From contig JAODUP010001045.1 in assembly GCA_025642065.1 (NCBI GenBank), forward strand, positions 1 through 64,000: a stretch of 64,000 nucleotides of DNA, written 5' to 3'. The position numbers were made by a program, and so were the translations under genes. This stretch comes from Paralvinella palmiformis (lineage: Eukaryota > Annelida > Polychaeta > Terebellida > Alvinellidae). The notes under the pieces are model-generated. The model did not search any database and was not told the DNA's origin. It was given only the letters and a program-made list of their open reading frames with translations. Below are positions 43,524-56,593 of this stretch, piece by piece (position 1 is the first letter of the stretch; the number at the start of each line of letters is the position of its first letter).

Positions 43524-43830
43524 CAGACATGGGGTCAATCACAATTCCGGAATTGTAATTGATGGGCAATTCCAATTCTGGAATTGCTTATTTAAAAAAA
43601 ATGGAATTGGAATTGATAAACTTGGAACTGAAATTTGCTACCAAAATATTCAATCCACAAATTAATTTACCATTTTTTAATTCAGGAACATTTCTTCCAT
43701 GTCAATTCCAAGCAGGGACTCGGAGTACCTACTCCAATCAGTGATTGGAGTAGGTAAAAAATGGACTCGATAAATTGGGAATTGATCAATTTGATGTGGA
43801 ATCGACCAAATGTAATTGACACCATGTCTG
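43524..43830. mobile_element. hAT-type palindromic MITE, copy 3
   Basis: CAGACATGGGGTCAAT on the left and ATTGACACCATGTCTG on the right. Flanks ACTCAAAC (43516-43523) and ACTCATAT (43831-43838) share five of eight bases, consistent with a decayed 8-bp duplication. Confidence 0.8.
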
Positions 43831-44346
43831 ACTCATATGACAGCTGACTGGTCAGAAATTTAATATTACATGACCATGTATGTAATCATACGTTTGTAAC
43901 TAACGTCATGAGGATAGCCCGCAAGAAGAAAATCCACCGACGAGCTAGTTAATTCTCTGGCTATGATCGTAAAGGAAGCAAGGAAAAAAAGGCAACTTCA
44001 ACGGTTTTTTCTAGGGGGAAAATTTTAACTAAGGGAGCAAACAGGAAAAATAAAAGCAATTTGCAGAGTCCAAAACATGATGTTTCAAAATTACTTATTA
44101 AAGCTACCATGTAAACAAATGGTACGTTTCAAATGCTTTCTTGGTGAGTTTTCATTACAAATTTACATTAGTGAGTGAACAGGGTTTTGGCTGTAAACTC
44201 ATCCAGCATTTAAAAGGGACAGTTAACCCACCAAATATCGGGCGAGTTGACATGGTGACTGATCGCTATCTACCCGGCAGATCCACTGATGGAGTCTCAG
44301 ACTGTGGACTTCTAAATCACCGTTCTGCTCTTCTCATTACTCAAAC

Positions 44347-44502
44347 CAGACATGGGGTCAATTCAATTCCGGAATTGTAATTGATGGGCAATTTCAATTC
44401 TGGAATTGCTTATTTAAAAAAATGGAATTGGAATTGATAAACTTGGAACTGAAATTTGCTACCAAAAAATTCAATCCACAAATTAATTTACCATTTTTTT
44501 AA
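44347..44502. mobile_element. hAT-type palindromic MITE, copy 4 (right half missing)
   Basis: The left end and AATTCC/GGAATTG arms are as in copy 3; the copy stops after ATTAATTTACCATTTTTTT. It belongs to the duplicated block, so it is not an independent insertion. Confidence 0.8.
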
Positions 44503-45504
44503 ATCGTGATTGATCAACCATACTCAGTCAGTCTATAAAGTATAAGAAAATAAAGATTATAAGAGAAACTGCACACATAATATTTTATGAGGGGATAATA
44601 TTTTATGAGGGAAAGCCAGTATGAATGTACAGTAAAATTTAAAATAATTATTGGAATTGGATAAAATACAAACTGGATTTAATTTAAATATTGACAAAAC
44701 AAATCTATCAAATTCTATCTCTTCTTCCAGGAGTTGAAGGCCAGTGTCCTGATGCTGAAGTAATAAATGTTGATTGATGACATTATATGATGATACTTGG
44801 TTGGTACTGTGATATAGAAATCATATCTAGTAATGACAACATTTACTTTTTAGCATCCCTTTGAACAGCTTTCAGTGTTTTGAAACCATTTCCAAGGTAC
44901 AGAAGCAATTATTAATTGCCAGAAAAACCTCCCAGTGATTATTGTTTTTATGAAACACCTGAGGTTTGCCACATAATGCATCAACTGATCAAGGTAAACT
45001 AGCAGAGCACATCATTGTACAAACTTGGATTTCAGGTTAGGTGAAAAAACTCTAGACTGCAGCTTTTTCAATGCAAGAAAACAGACAAAAATACCTCTAT
45101 CTAAAATGGTGAATTTAATTAGAAGAAATATTTCATTTCATCATTCACATGAGAATAATTGTATTGTGCAAGATTAAGAGATGATACTCAAGAGGCCATA
45201 ATAACTACATGTTTCTAGATAAATAACATTCAATTATAATTCCAGCTTAAAGCATTTGTCAAATATATTTAAAAATTAGTCGTCAACTTCTTGATATTCA
45301 TTCATAACAATTATTCACAAATTCACACCCATCTCTTATACAGAATGAGGTTACTATGCCTCACATGCTGGTGCCCCACTCAAAGATAGATGTTAGGATC
45401 CAGAAACAAAAGCCTGCAGATTAACTGCTACCACAGATATATTGTGTAGGATCCTTGTGGGCCATAATCAGTGATACCATGTACCATGACAACTGATTAT
45501 CAGA
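44503..45504. other. No gene seen
   Basis: AT-rich anonymous sequence without recognised repeats or coding signals. Confidence 0.45.
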
Positions 45505-45665
45505 TTGGATTCCCTTACCACAGATCAATACCACCGTGATCGAATCTGGGTGTGGGCATATCTGAAGATTGTTCCGTCTTTGACTTCGCCTCATTACCTT
45601 TGGAGGTCACTCAGCCCATTTAGCCTACTTTGTGCACAAAAGTGGCCGCAAAACATCAATCATCA
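45505..45665 (+). mobile_element. SINE family 4, copy 1
   Basis: A box B-like GTGATCGAATCTGGGTGTGG is followed by TTTGACTTCGCCTCATTACC, TTTGGAGGTCACTC-GCCC, TTTAGCCTAC and CAAAAGTGGCCG-AAAACAT, then an ATC-repeat tail. A second copy is at 51320-51470. Confidence 0.7.
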
Positions 45666-46361
45666 TCATCTTACCAAAGATTTTTCCAGATTCACTGTTT
45701 AACCCTGAATGACCTACATTGGCCAAGTCGACATATTTTCTACTATAGTCACCTGGTACCACTTACAAACAGCTAAATGTGTTGATAACTTAAGTGGCAC
45801 AAGTTTGTTCAGTACTCATTGGTAAGAATGCCAACTGACAGTAGAGACTGACTGAGCTAGACATGTACCAGCAGCATTGTCGAGCCACAGTGTAAATAAT
45901 GTGGTGCCAGTTGCATCAATCTCCTGATCCTTGGCCAAATCCTCCTTAAACTCAACATGGGCAAAGCTATATGACAACAGTTTGCAGCTTTTTACACAAT
46001 ACCAAAAAAGCAAGCTAAAAAACAATAACCTAGCCTGTTTGCCAATGAAATGTGCCAACTTATTTGTTGGCACACTAGAATGAGCTACTCCCTTAATAAA
46101 GCTAGCTGAATTATGTGGCAAGCACACTCAAGGTTTGACGAGGATTATGCCAAAATAATTCTATATATTATAACATGGGGTATATATGTAATGTACCAGT
46201 ATTAGAAATAAGGAAGAAAAGACTATTGGTCAACAAGACCATCTGATCTCAAACATAATTGGTCCTTCCTAAATTGCACTGGTCCTACAAAACTTCGGCA
46301 AAAAAATTGATCAGTTGTGGGGAAATAATGCTGTAATTGGGACTCCCTTAGAAAAATGCTG

Positions 46362-46700
46362 GCTTGTTTTGTTGTTCGGGCAGAATCCCCAGGCTGTCAC
46401 TTATTGGGCACAGCCTCTAGGTTGGATTGGAGTGGTTGAGAAACCTCTTCCCCCACCGCTCACAGCAGAGCAGTACGGAAAGATGGAGCTGAAATACCTG
46501 GAGGGTGGTCAGTGCCAGAGCGTTTTACATCATCAGAAGGTTTTTAACGTCCCCCTTTATTTTAAATAATTCAGTGGAGACAGCAGTGCCATTTAACACG
46601 AAATTAATCTCTGGGAAAATTTTGACCTCTTACAGGGTTCGAACCTGCGACCGTTGGCACCAAGTGCAGGGTGCTTAACCGCTATGCCACAGGAGCTCAC
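46362..46700 (-). mobile_element. SINE family 1, full-length copy with target duplication
   Basis: On the minus strand: box A (TGGCATAGCGGTTAAG), box B (GCAGGTTCGAACCCTG), the family body and tail, then the CAAAACAAG end. Flanked by AGAAAAATGCTGGCT (46350-46364) and AGAAATGCTGGCT (46702-46714), a clear target-site duplication proving retroposition. Confidence 0.92.
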
Positions 46701-46714
46701 TAGAAATGCTGGCT

Positions 46715-49700
46715 CCTACAAACACATTATTTATAGCAATATTTAAATTATGTTTAGGTATGTTGCAACATGAAATGTGACTGGCGTGGCAATGTTCACT
46801 AAATGACCAATGAGTAAGTATGTTACAAAAACTAAATACTTTCGTGATATAGTCAACTAAGGAATATCAAAGTACTTTAATTATCAATTGATCCAATGGA
46901 TCAACTGTTGATCATTTCAATTGGTCGTTCTCATTATTCAACTGATCAAAGGACCATCGCTTATTTCGACCTCTGCATACGGAATGGAAGTGTTGCCAAA
47001 CTAAGCCAATTTTCAATATAACAAAAATGGATTCAAATTTGAGTTTGTTAATGCAGTGGCCATTGCCAATTATAATCACTGACTGTTACTGACTTTCTAA
47101 AAAGACTACGGTATGTGATAAACGATAATAGATAGCTGTACATTGTAATAGCATATATACATGGAGCTATTATATTCATTTTTGAAGTTTTCTTCTCAAA
47201 TATCTTCTCATGAGAACAATATAATTAGGCTTAGTGCGTACATGCATAATTACTTATTAACTGAGACAAACAAGATACATATTATGATATAAATGAAGAA
47301 ATCTTAAATCAATTATATAATCACTCACTGATCTTCTTATTCAATCTGCCATCAACCTTCTGAAGGTATTTCCACTAGAATTTTCTACACCACATAGTTG
47401 ATCAACATATATAGCTTTTTCTCTCTCCAAATTTAGTTGTGCATAATAAAAGTTATAATGCTTTAAAGCTGCCCTAAACATTTAATTGGCAAACTTAAAA
47501 TTTCTTGTTCCGAGTCGGGATTTTCATTGGCAAGCAGAAGCTCTCTCCCTATTTTGGGAAATACATTCAGTGCGTTTACTGTAAGCCCCAACAATAAATT
47601 GCATTTTTAGGACAATCTGATAGTATTTAGTGGGGATAAAACATGTCTTTCACAAAAGAAAATTTCTTCAAATCATCAGTTTGACCCACTCCCCATTTTC
47701 CACTTTGAGGTTTCTGCATACACTGCCCTGGAGGATTCCAATGGGAAATGTTGTGTAGCAGAATGGCTTCTTTCAGACCAAAATAATGATGATAAACATT
47801 CTTACATGCAAACACAAAATAATGGTTCATCTAATATGAAGTAGTAGTTTATTAAAATTCGACATCTTACTCTACAACAAATCAATAACATACACATCAC
47901 TCATATTGTTTATTCAATCATTTGCATCACATATTCCCCTATACAGTTTCTCCTGGTTAACTTGATTGAATTCAGCTGATTTGATAATGAAAATTTTTCA
48001 CAATGCTGATGATTTCAATGATGGATGTTTTGATAAATATGCTCTAACTTTCTTGTTAGCAGATGTTGAAAATCTACCCCTGGCACTGGAGTTCTTCGGG
48101 TTTGAGATTTTCATTGCAGGCAGGGTTGGAGAAATTTGCCTTGAAAATGCCCAATTAATAGTTTAAAACCAATATATATATATATATGAATAAGTTACTT
48201 AATTATAAATCTTGTCCAAAAAAACTGGTGCAGATGCCAGATACTTATTGAAATGTTTAAGATTGTGCGATAAAAGATTGAGATTATTTATTTCTGGTAT
48301 CTGTGCAGTGATGTACATTATAGTGCTGAAGAAATTTGATTTGATAATGACTGCCCAATTACATTATGGGGTTAGTAGACTTCATATTGACTAGATTACT
48401 GTGGCACTTATCAGGGAGGGGGGAGTGGGGTTTTAGCCTCAGCAGGTGAAGGATTAGTTAGTTAGTCTTGAGCAAATATGTTAGCTGATCATTAGTAGTA
48501 TAAATTCACATGGCTATTGATAATGTCATCCTGCCCTACAGCAACAGTCTGGGGTATCAATTCCCCTCAACAACACAAGATAATGCCATCATTTGCATTC
48601 ACTCACTTGAGGTGCACATATGATATACAAATTTATACTGAGGGGAGATACATGCAGAAATTGACTATTAATTATATGGATATGAACATTATCACAGTAC
48701 ATCATTTTGTTTCCCATCTGCGTAATGTGCATGTAAACATGTTCTAATACCACAATTTTCATACACAAAATCATACAGTGCAATGTGCCAAACATGATAT
48801 AATAAACTAATTAAACTTGAATATTTGTCATTTTTCTTAAAACCATTTTGTTAAACGGATGAATAAATTAATAATTAATTGTATGAGTAATGCGAATGTA
48901 ACATTGCAGTAGCATATGTAACATCATGGTATCCATGTATTTCTGACTTATTTTTATTGGGAAAACCTGCATGGACACTCGAATCCAGAATTTTGCGACC
49001 ACGTCATAAAATTCTGGATTCAACTGTCCATTTTGCCCTATATGCAGTTACACATATATAGAAACATGCTCATATGTTTACATGTTTTCCATTTTTTGTC
49101 GCATTCATATACATGGAATCTCGGCTTAAGATAACACACTGTCTATTTAAATGGTGTCATCGATTAAAAGCTGTATTCTTTGCAGTTCACTGGCTACGCG
49201 TTCTTGGCAAAGCAGCAACAGACTTCACTGAATAAGCATTTTTTATCAAACACTTCTCTATTTGTTGATTTTTATTGAAAATACATGTTTAGGTGAAATA
49301 TAGCAGTTTAAAAATAATTGATAATTTTGGATAAAGTGAAAATTTGTTGAGCAAGTGCATTTGCAATCTACTTGCCCAGGGGTAAATGAATTGAAAAAAT
49401 AATTGTTACTGGCTCTGCTTTATCCTTTGACATTTTAAGTTGTACCTTTCTGTTTTGGTTAACCAGTCATTCTTCTGCAAGCAGTCGAATATACTCTAAA
49501 AGCACCCTGGATATTTGAAAGCTGCTTTCCATCAATTGGATCATGTCTGCAACTTCAATCGTTGATCATTCGGATTTCTAAGCTATTTTGTCAATATATA
49601 CACAGAATAATTACTAATATGCAGTAAGGACTGATCAGAAGAATATTTTATTTGTATTCGAAACTTCGAACATTTTCCCGCTATTTGATAATTCACAGTC

Positions 49701-50079
49701 ATATAAACAAATATCATTTGAATATTTTCCTGCATATCATCACAATATTCTGAGCAAACAGACAATATCCCAAACATAAAAAGCAGCAGACAAGCATTTG
49801 TGTGGCACACTCGCCACACCCCAAAGTCAACAAAATGTTACAACTGCCAAAGAGTGAAACATCCACAATGCCCAGTAAAATAGAAACTAGTTTGCCATCC
49901 ACCATGGGTACACTTGCAACATCCACTAAGACTAGTAGAATTGGCTTATACTTAGTTATAGTTATACTTATAGTTATAATGAATGAGGTTTTGTATGGTT
50001 ATTAACAGTTTTTTGTACAATGTAATGTAAAAACAACAACCGTGTAGACCTATGTCTTTTACCTGTGTATGTTGTAAGA
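46715..50079. other. No gene recognised; one repeat copy
   Basis: AT-rich. 49245-49395 is a copy of the 17800-17960 repeat. An open frame at 47966-48166 has no recognised domain. (AT)n at about 48174-48187. Confidence 0.45.
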
Positions 50080-50300
50080 TGATAGAGCACACCATCACCA
50101 GTTCAGCCTTGAAATACCTCATATTGACAGATGCTACATTTGAGATGCATAACACAGATGTCACAATGAACAGACAAGAGTTAACTCATCCTGACTGTGA
50201 GGGACCTTGCCCAGGGTATCGAGGATAATTCCTAGCTGGATGTCATCTTCAAGTCATTTGACAAGGTCCCACATAAGCCTGATAAGGCCTAGTTCAAAAT
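50080..50300 (+). pseudogene. CR1/Jockey-like LINE fragment, strongly decayed
   Basis: Nucleotide words match 62960-63140 in order: CATATTGACAGATGC, then GTATYGAGGA-AA-TCC-AGCTGGAT, TCATCTT and CAAGGTCCCACAT. It is a second, older copy of the RT segment at 62610-63750. Confidence 0.65.
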
Positions 50301-51277
50301 AAATGAAGTTTTCTATCCCAATCACATTGATCAGCTAATATCATTAGACAAATATGCTGCTCTGTTGTCTACCATGTATTTCACTTTCAGGTATTGATCA
50401 TTCACATATGCTGAGAATTTCAAGGGAATAATTTCACATCTTGACACATGAAAGCCAGCAAGGGCCAAGGCGACTTTAACAAATAAACTGACTGGTCTGT
50501 TACACACACACAAACAGTATATATATATATATATACTAGCCTAGTCAGGCTAATCGTCTATGTCTACGACTATAATGCTAGACTCTAGTCTAGATCTAGC
50601 CAAGTCTAGGCATCAAATTGAAATTGACAAATACTGAAATAGCATCATTATAAACTGTCATAAAGCATATGAGAATACCTTGACAGAAAAATTCAATTTG
50701 GAACTGCGCACAAACGTTATACCATTTATCAGTATACTTACACGCCACTCCCAATTCAGATCTGAGCATAACGCTCTGGCAGAGATTTGGTCCAAAAGGT
50801 GTTCAGTTTTAGGGCAGATGTAAATAGTAAACAGGAAAACAAACAAGTCAAAGGCGCTAATGTCAAAAACAAGTGAAATGTCACTTCCGGTACAGTTTGA
50901 ACTATTTACTGAACTATTATGACCAGTGACCAGAGAAATCGTCCCGATTGACATTCGGCCAGTAGTGGAGCAGTTCGGGTTACATTCTGAGACAACTTAG
51001 CCATAGTTTAAAAACAGGTCGGCCGTATGATAAATTGTATGATGGCTATATGTACATTACCGTTTAGCATAAGTGGCTGGTTTTATCTGGCTTGTTATTT
51101 ATGTAAATTATACTGATAATAGTTAGGCTAATGAGTAGAACCGACGGAGACTGCATGGCTACCACAATGGCATTCACGGCTGAACTATTGAACTTAAATA
51201 AATATACATCTTCATTGTTTTCTGGAATCATTAAAAAGGCATAATACGCATTGCTGGAAATTATCGTATCACATCTA

Positions 51278-51313
<36 letters not shown>

Positions 51314-51319
51314 CCTGTA

Positions 51320-51475
51320 GAACACTACCATCTGAGTTCGAATCTCGGTGTGGGCATAACTTAATTAGGGTGTTTGATCTTTGACTTCGCTTCATTACAT
51401 TTGGAGGTCGCTCGGCCCATTTAGCCTACCATGTGCACAAAAGTGGCCGTAAAACATAAATCATCATGTCTGTAA
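51320..51475 (+). mobile_element. SINE family 4, copy 2
   Basis: GAGTTCGAATCTCGGTGTGG carries a better box B than copy 1. The body matches 45540-45660 closely. It starts next to an (AT)n run. Confidence 0.75.
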
Positions 51476-51689
51476 AGTGTAGAATCACTCTGTGCGTGCA
51501 TGCGTGCGTGCATTTGTGTGAGCGCGCGTGCGATAAAGATAGTTAAGGCGCTGCCACAGGTCAGGTGTTGTACTTTTATTCAAAAAACAATTACCACTCG
51601 TAAAATCTTTGTAAATGGCCCAACCAAGAGACTGGTCAAAAGTGGTCAGTTTATGGAATATATATATTTTTGGACAAGAGTAATACAAC

Positions 51690-53725
51690 ATAGCACTTAT
51701 TATAGCGCCATTTATCCTAACGCTTAGTTCAGGGGCGCTTAACAATATGAAATAAACACATTTGCATTATATACAAATTAGCAATAATGCCTATGGTCAG
51801 TCATATGCCTGTGTGAACAAGTGAAGCTTTAGCATAGATTTAAAGTTAATTAATTTGTCCGTGCTCCTGATATGAAGTGGGAGATCGTTCAACATCCGAG
51901 GGGCAAAGTGAGAAAAAGTTCTGTCGCCAGCAGTTTTTAATCTGATACGAGGAACAGTCAGCAGAGATGACGATCTTAGTTGGAGTTGGTGTATATATGT
52001 GTCCATGAATAGTGTTAGATAGTCCGCTGCCAAGTTGTTGGGGGCTTTAAATGTTAGAAGGAGAACCTTAAATATAATCCTGTTTCTGACTGGCAGCCAA
52101 TGAAGTGCTCTGAGTATGGGGGTAATGTGGTCTCTCTTTATAGTTTTAGTTATAAGTCGAGCTGCCATATTTTGTACTCGTTGGAGCTTAGCTAGAGATG
52201 TTTCTGCATTGTAGTAGTCCAACCGGCTACTGATAAAAGCATGTACAAGTGTGATGGCAGACCCTTCGAAAGACAATTTCGGATGGATGAAATATTCTGG
52301 AGGTGGAAATAAGCAGCCTTACAAATGTGTTTAACAAAGTCATCCAAGGTGAGTCATTGGCCAAACATAGCTCCAAAATTGCGTACTTTTAGTGTCGGGA
52401 CAATGGGAGCTCCTCCAACCACGACCTGTGATATACAGTGAATGGATATGTGTCATTTGGATGCCAATATGAGGACCTCAGTCTTATCATCATTAAGTTT
52501 TAGCTTGTTTTCGACCATCCAGATACGTATATCGCTGATAGGGTTTTTAACCTTAGTGAGTATTGATGTTATATCTTCATGGTCAGTGGGGTCAAAAGCT
52601 ACGTATAGCTGAGTATCGTCGGCATAGAAATGAACGTTTAAACCATGGGTTCGTGCAATGTCTCCAATGGGAATTGTATAGATAGTGAAAAGGATGGGTC
52701 CTAGGACCGAACTCTGATGGTCTCCAAATAGTAGCTTAGCTACAAGTGAAAATACATCAGCTAAGCTGACTCTGAGTCCTACCAGATAGATATGACTTCA
52801 GCCATGTAAGCACAGTTCCACCAATGCCTAACCCGGATCATCATACGTGACAGCAGTAGATTGTGGTCGACGGTGTCAAATGCAACGGATAAATCTAAAA
52901 TAATCAATATTACAGCCTTCTTATCATCAATCATCATACGGATATTGTTCTGTACCTTTACTAGAGCTGTTTCTCTACTACTGAACGCTCTGTACACCGA
53001 TTGTATCGGCTCGCGTAGCTTATTAACGGTCATACGTTTGGTGATTCGCAACTCAGCAGCTCGTTCTAGCAATTTGGATATAAATTTGAGAATGGCCTGT
53101 AGTTTTTAACAACCTCTGAATCAAGACTAGGTTTCTTTATAACAGGTTTTACTGGGGCTTTTTTTCACATCAGTGGGAAAAGTCCCGAAGAGAGAGATTC
53201 GTTGGATCTTTCGGTGATGCTAGGGAGCAAGATGTCAATGTGAACGTTGACCAGCCTGGTTGGCATAGGATCCAGAAAACATGTAGCATCTGAGGATTGA
53301 TTTATTACCTTCTGAATTTCATCCTCAGTAGCAGGAGAGAAGCGGTTAAAGCTCCCCATCGGAAGCATATTGATATCACCCAACCGAATATGTTCGGAGG
53401 AATCATTTCAATTTTGGAAATATAATATTAGTTGAAGCGATCAGCTAATTCCCGTATATGTAGTGAGCTGGAAGTGATTGAACTGCCTTACGATGTAGGA
53501 GCTGATCAACAGTTTTAAACAGGGTGAACTGATTTCCAGCACAGCTAACTATTTTATCATTGAAGTATTTAGCCTTTTCAGAGTTCATCAAATCATCGAG
53601 GAGTCGTTTCTGTACTTGGTACATCTAGCGATGTACAGTTAGACTAGTCCGTCTCCAGAGCCTTTCAAGTTTCCGATGCTGCTGCTTTGCGTCATCAATC
53701 TCATCTTGGTGAATAACAAAGAGGT
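51690..53725 (-). pseudogene. L2-like LINE, reverse transcriptase region
   Basis: On the minus strand a nearly continuous RT can be followed through several frames. Linker and N-terminal blocks WRRTSLTVHR and KYFNDKIV (53570-53680); IQKVINQSSDATCFLDPMPT; LDLSVAFDTVDHNLLLSRM (RT block 2); FYADDTQLYVAF with YADD at 52615-52626; LILASK; ISSRLDYYNAE; LQRVQNMAARLIT; LHWLPVRNRIIFKVLLLTFK; LKTAGDRTFSHFAPRMLNDL; and the end at 51797. The 3' UTR has GCGCC/GGCGC stem words (51700-51740), typical of L2. Frameshifts and stops make it inactive. Confidence 0.88.
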
Positions 53726-55225
53726 CTATGATATGACCATAGTATCCTATTGTATACATTTACATATATATTTGCGCATACATGTATAATACAGCTACAA
53801 TTGAAAAATAGCATATGTTTAAAATACATACACATTAATACAAATATGGCAATATATATATATATATATATATAATGTAGATCAGTTCCTCATAGTGTTA
53901 ATGAAACTGAGCTGCCAGCTGGGTACAGGACACCCAGCTGGCAGCTACAAAGTTTGGCCCGATAGGACGGGGCAGTGTAACTAGTTAACAGCAACAACAT
54001 TGAAAATAATTTCTTGACATGTTTGCATAAAAAGCACAAATGGAAGAGCTTACACTCACGGAGAAGAAAATCAAGTTGTTTAAAATCCAGACACGCGTGC
54101 AAAGTTTCAGCAAACGATGGCACAAATTCCGGAAATGACGAATTACAGCTTCAAACATTGGTTCTATTTATAAAGGCAAAAAAGAAGATGTATTTAAATT
54201 TCTACACCAACCTAAGTAAAAATAATAGTGCAGCATCCATGAAACATGGATTGGTTAGTGAACCACATGCTGCTGAATAGTTCAGTCCAGTATTTTGTAA
54301 CTGTGTCAATAGTTATAAATGTGGTATTGTAATAAGTAAAAAAAAGTCCATGGCTGGCAGCAAGTCCAGATCGTAAGTTCTACAACTCTACCAAACAAGC
54401 CCCATATGGGTTTTCGGAAATAAAATGTCCATCACCAGACAACGTGAACATGGTTCAATATTTAAAGAAATACGTTGGTAGGTTTTTGTACCCGAGTGTA
54501 ATATAGCCTTCATGCAAGAAATCCCATGGGTGGTGGTTGATGGGAATTAACTGTGACGGTAGACTGTTTCCGTCTTGTTCAGGCCGGCCTTTTTGTAGTA
54601 CAATTGAGAAACGTGTTTGGAAAGATGTTCGACTAATTGCTTGTGAATTTCTCGTATGTGTAGTATGCTGCACCGGCTGGATAGAGTTTATGGAGGTGAT
54701 TCCTAGTGTTGGTTGAAAGTGTACAGGGAATGAGATGAATGAGTAAACAATAGAATCATCAATTCCTGTTATTAATCGCCTGCTCATGAACGCCCCACAC
54801 GTCACAAGAAGCACACCCATAATTATTACTATCGAATCATCACACAGCTTGCTCTAACTGGATTACCATGGTGTGATTTTATTGTATGGTGCGGAAAAGA
54901 TGACACACATCATCTAAAAACTACCTTCTTTGACATCGATGAGTGGCAGGATATTAAAGATAAAATAGACGTATTCTTTTTATACACATTATCTATTATA
55001 GTGATTTGGTTAAGTTGTAAAACTTGTATTGGTGCAATATTACATGAATTAGCCAAAATGTACGTTTGGTTGTGAAGGTGTGCTAAAATGTCAGTCTATA
55101 TATACTTTTGAGTGCAATGAAATGGTGCGCTTCTTCGTGTATGCTACGTAATTATTGTAAACATATAACACTTGAAAGATATCAATTATAACTTTTGACA
55201 GCAACATGATATAAATGTACATAAT
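53726..55225. other. No gene recognised
   Basis: Contains (AT)n at 53853-53873, GCTGCCAGCTGGGT repeated in inverted form at 53910-53946, and a 121-codon open frame at 54455-54820 (minus) with no recognised domain. Confidence 0.4.
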
Positions 55226-55531
55226 TCACATTTTCTCAATTATGAAAGGTCCTCGAAAATTGGTAAGTACTGCAATGGTCAATAACTGACAAACACTTCC
55301 AACCATACTGAGGTGAATTACATTAAGCCGGAGGATGGCTATCTCCTGTGTCTCGGCTACTTCACTTCGTCTAAACTGTGTGTTTTGCTTGCGAAATGGT
55401 GGAATGTTAAGACTTGCTTTATGGACCTCAAACTCTTTTTGTGTGGATAAATTATTGTCAGCCACCGCAACATCGCCTTCTTCAAGAAATTCAAGCAATC
55501 CACATATCCTGGTGATCTCAACATCAGACAT
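55226..55531 (-). pseudogene. Harbinger/ISL2EU-type transposase fragment
   Basis: Reads SDVEITRICGLLEFLEEGD, VAVADNN, LNIPPF and EVAETQEIAILRLNV. The order (SD-EIT, GLL-LEEGD, AD, LNIPPF, ET-EIA-LR) matches DDE_Tnp_4 nucleases. Catalytic Asp is kept in VAD; the final Glu block is lost or changed. It is related to, but not a close copy of, the fragment at 18060-18503. Confidence 0.7.
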
Positions 55532-56094
55532 ACAACCAGTATATAAGGCTAAAACGAATTAACTGCTCCACGTGGAGCTATGCCAATCAAACATTTCATT
55601 GTGTTCGCACTCTTGTAATTAGAATATGTTTGACTGTTAGGAATGAGAGATGAGGGCATTTGAAGTTAGATTTCAGTGTAGTCCATTATAACACGAGTGT
55701 GCTAATATTTAGTTCCCTTAAATGTTGATGGTAATTTACTCTGGATTGTTCCGATAGGCAAATAAATGTTGATGCTTCCTAGAATAAAATAGATGAAATT
55801 GGGCCAGGTAATAATTTTCCGACTCATAGTTGACAATGAGCAACAGGAACATTTCATCTTCCAAGAGCACGCAACCTTTTCATCCAGACTGTGTGACTTC
55901 CTGTGCTGCGACATAGGATCTCCAACAACTCTGCCAATCTTCATCAACTCTGGAACTGCATAAATAGGACTCTCCATAGAAAGGCTTCTGTTTCTCTGCC
56001 CTCTCTTGATTCAATAAATTCACTCTGCAATTCGTTTTCCAAATAGACAAGAATAAAATATAATCACTTCTGCTTAAAAACAATTTCACTCTAC
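55532..56094. other. No recognised gene
   Basis: Open frames on the minus strand (55702-55977, 55880-56089) may continue the neighbouring transposon but carry no motif I can name. Confidence 0.35.
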
Positions 56095-56300
56095 AGAAAC
56101 CACTCTACTGAAAGTTCACAACGACATATTACTAAACATGGACGCGGGAAAAATCACAGCACTAAGACTATTAGATATATCTGCAGCTTTTGACACCATT
56201 GATTATCTGTTCTTCTAGATCGCCTCTCTGATTGGTATGGAATATCGGGCACAGCACTTACCTGGATCAGCTCATTCTTAATAAATAGGTTTTAATCAAT
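56095..56300 (+). pseudogene. L2-like LINE RT fragment
   Basis: Reads TLLKVHNDILLNMDAG then ALRLLDISAAFDTID, the block-2 region of an L2-type reverse transcriptase. About 200 bp survive. Confidence 0.7.
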
Positions 56301-56369
56301 ACAAATACACATGGCGTTATCAACCGTAATTAAAGTATCGTATGCACAACAGAAATAACTGCTCGTCTA

Positions 56370-56568
56370 TGTTGCTGCCAGCAACACCAGTAGATGCTGA
56401 GCAAATTTACAACGTGGATCTACCATGTTTATATATTGATAATAGGAATGTCCCTTTCATATATATATATTGCCACATAAGATACCGCAGATACATTCAT
56501 GTTGTTATTGTAGGTGAAGTTGGCTGGATATAAATGGCTAAACCGCATGTTGTTCACATAATAATACA
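56370..56568 (+). mobile_element. 5' LTR of a Ty3/gypsy-like element
   Basis: Starts with the palindromic TGTTGCTGCCAGCAACA, contains a TATA-like GGATATAAATGG (56526-56537) and ends ACA just before the primer-binding site. The boundaries are inferred from TGT...ACA and the primer site, because no second LTR is present. Confidence 0.65.
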
Positions 56569-56593
56569 TGGTACCAGAAGTGGGTTCGAACCC
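56569..56593 (+). promoter_or_regulatory. Primer-binding site complementary to a tRNA 3' end
   Basis: Begins TGGTACCAGAAGTGGG and continues into TTCGAACCC. Read in reverse complement it is a tRNA T-arm and acceptor ending in CCA. Which tRNA is not certain. Confidence 0.75.

Larger units (their letters stand above)
43226..44502. repeat. Direct duplication carrying a MITE
   Basis: 43226-43392 and 44067-44231 are nearly identical (AGTCCAAAACATGATGTTTC, GAACAGGGTTTTGGCTGTAA). 43497-43681 and 44320-44502 are also nearly identical and include the left part of a MITE. The sequence between differs in the two copies, so the two blocks arose together and one later changed or was replaced. Confidence 0.85.

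Noticed and set aside
45816..46127. 103-codon open frame on the minus strand
   Set aside because: A hydrophobic patch is present but no family, splice signals or repeats support a gene.
47966..48166. Acidic 66-codon frame starting MNSADLIMKIFHNADDF
   Set aside because: Not recognised and without splice partners; left as anonymous.
50658..50954. 98-codon open frame with a possible GTAAGT donor (minus strand)
   Set aside because: Some exon-like features, but no partner exon in phase was found downstream, so it is not called.
54455..54820. 121-codon open frame on the minus strand, considered as a secreted peptide precursor
   Set aside because: No clear signal peptide, dibasic-cleavage pattern or repeated peptide, and no linked exon.
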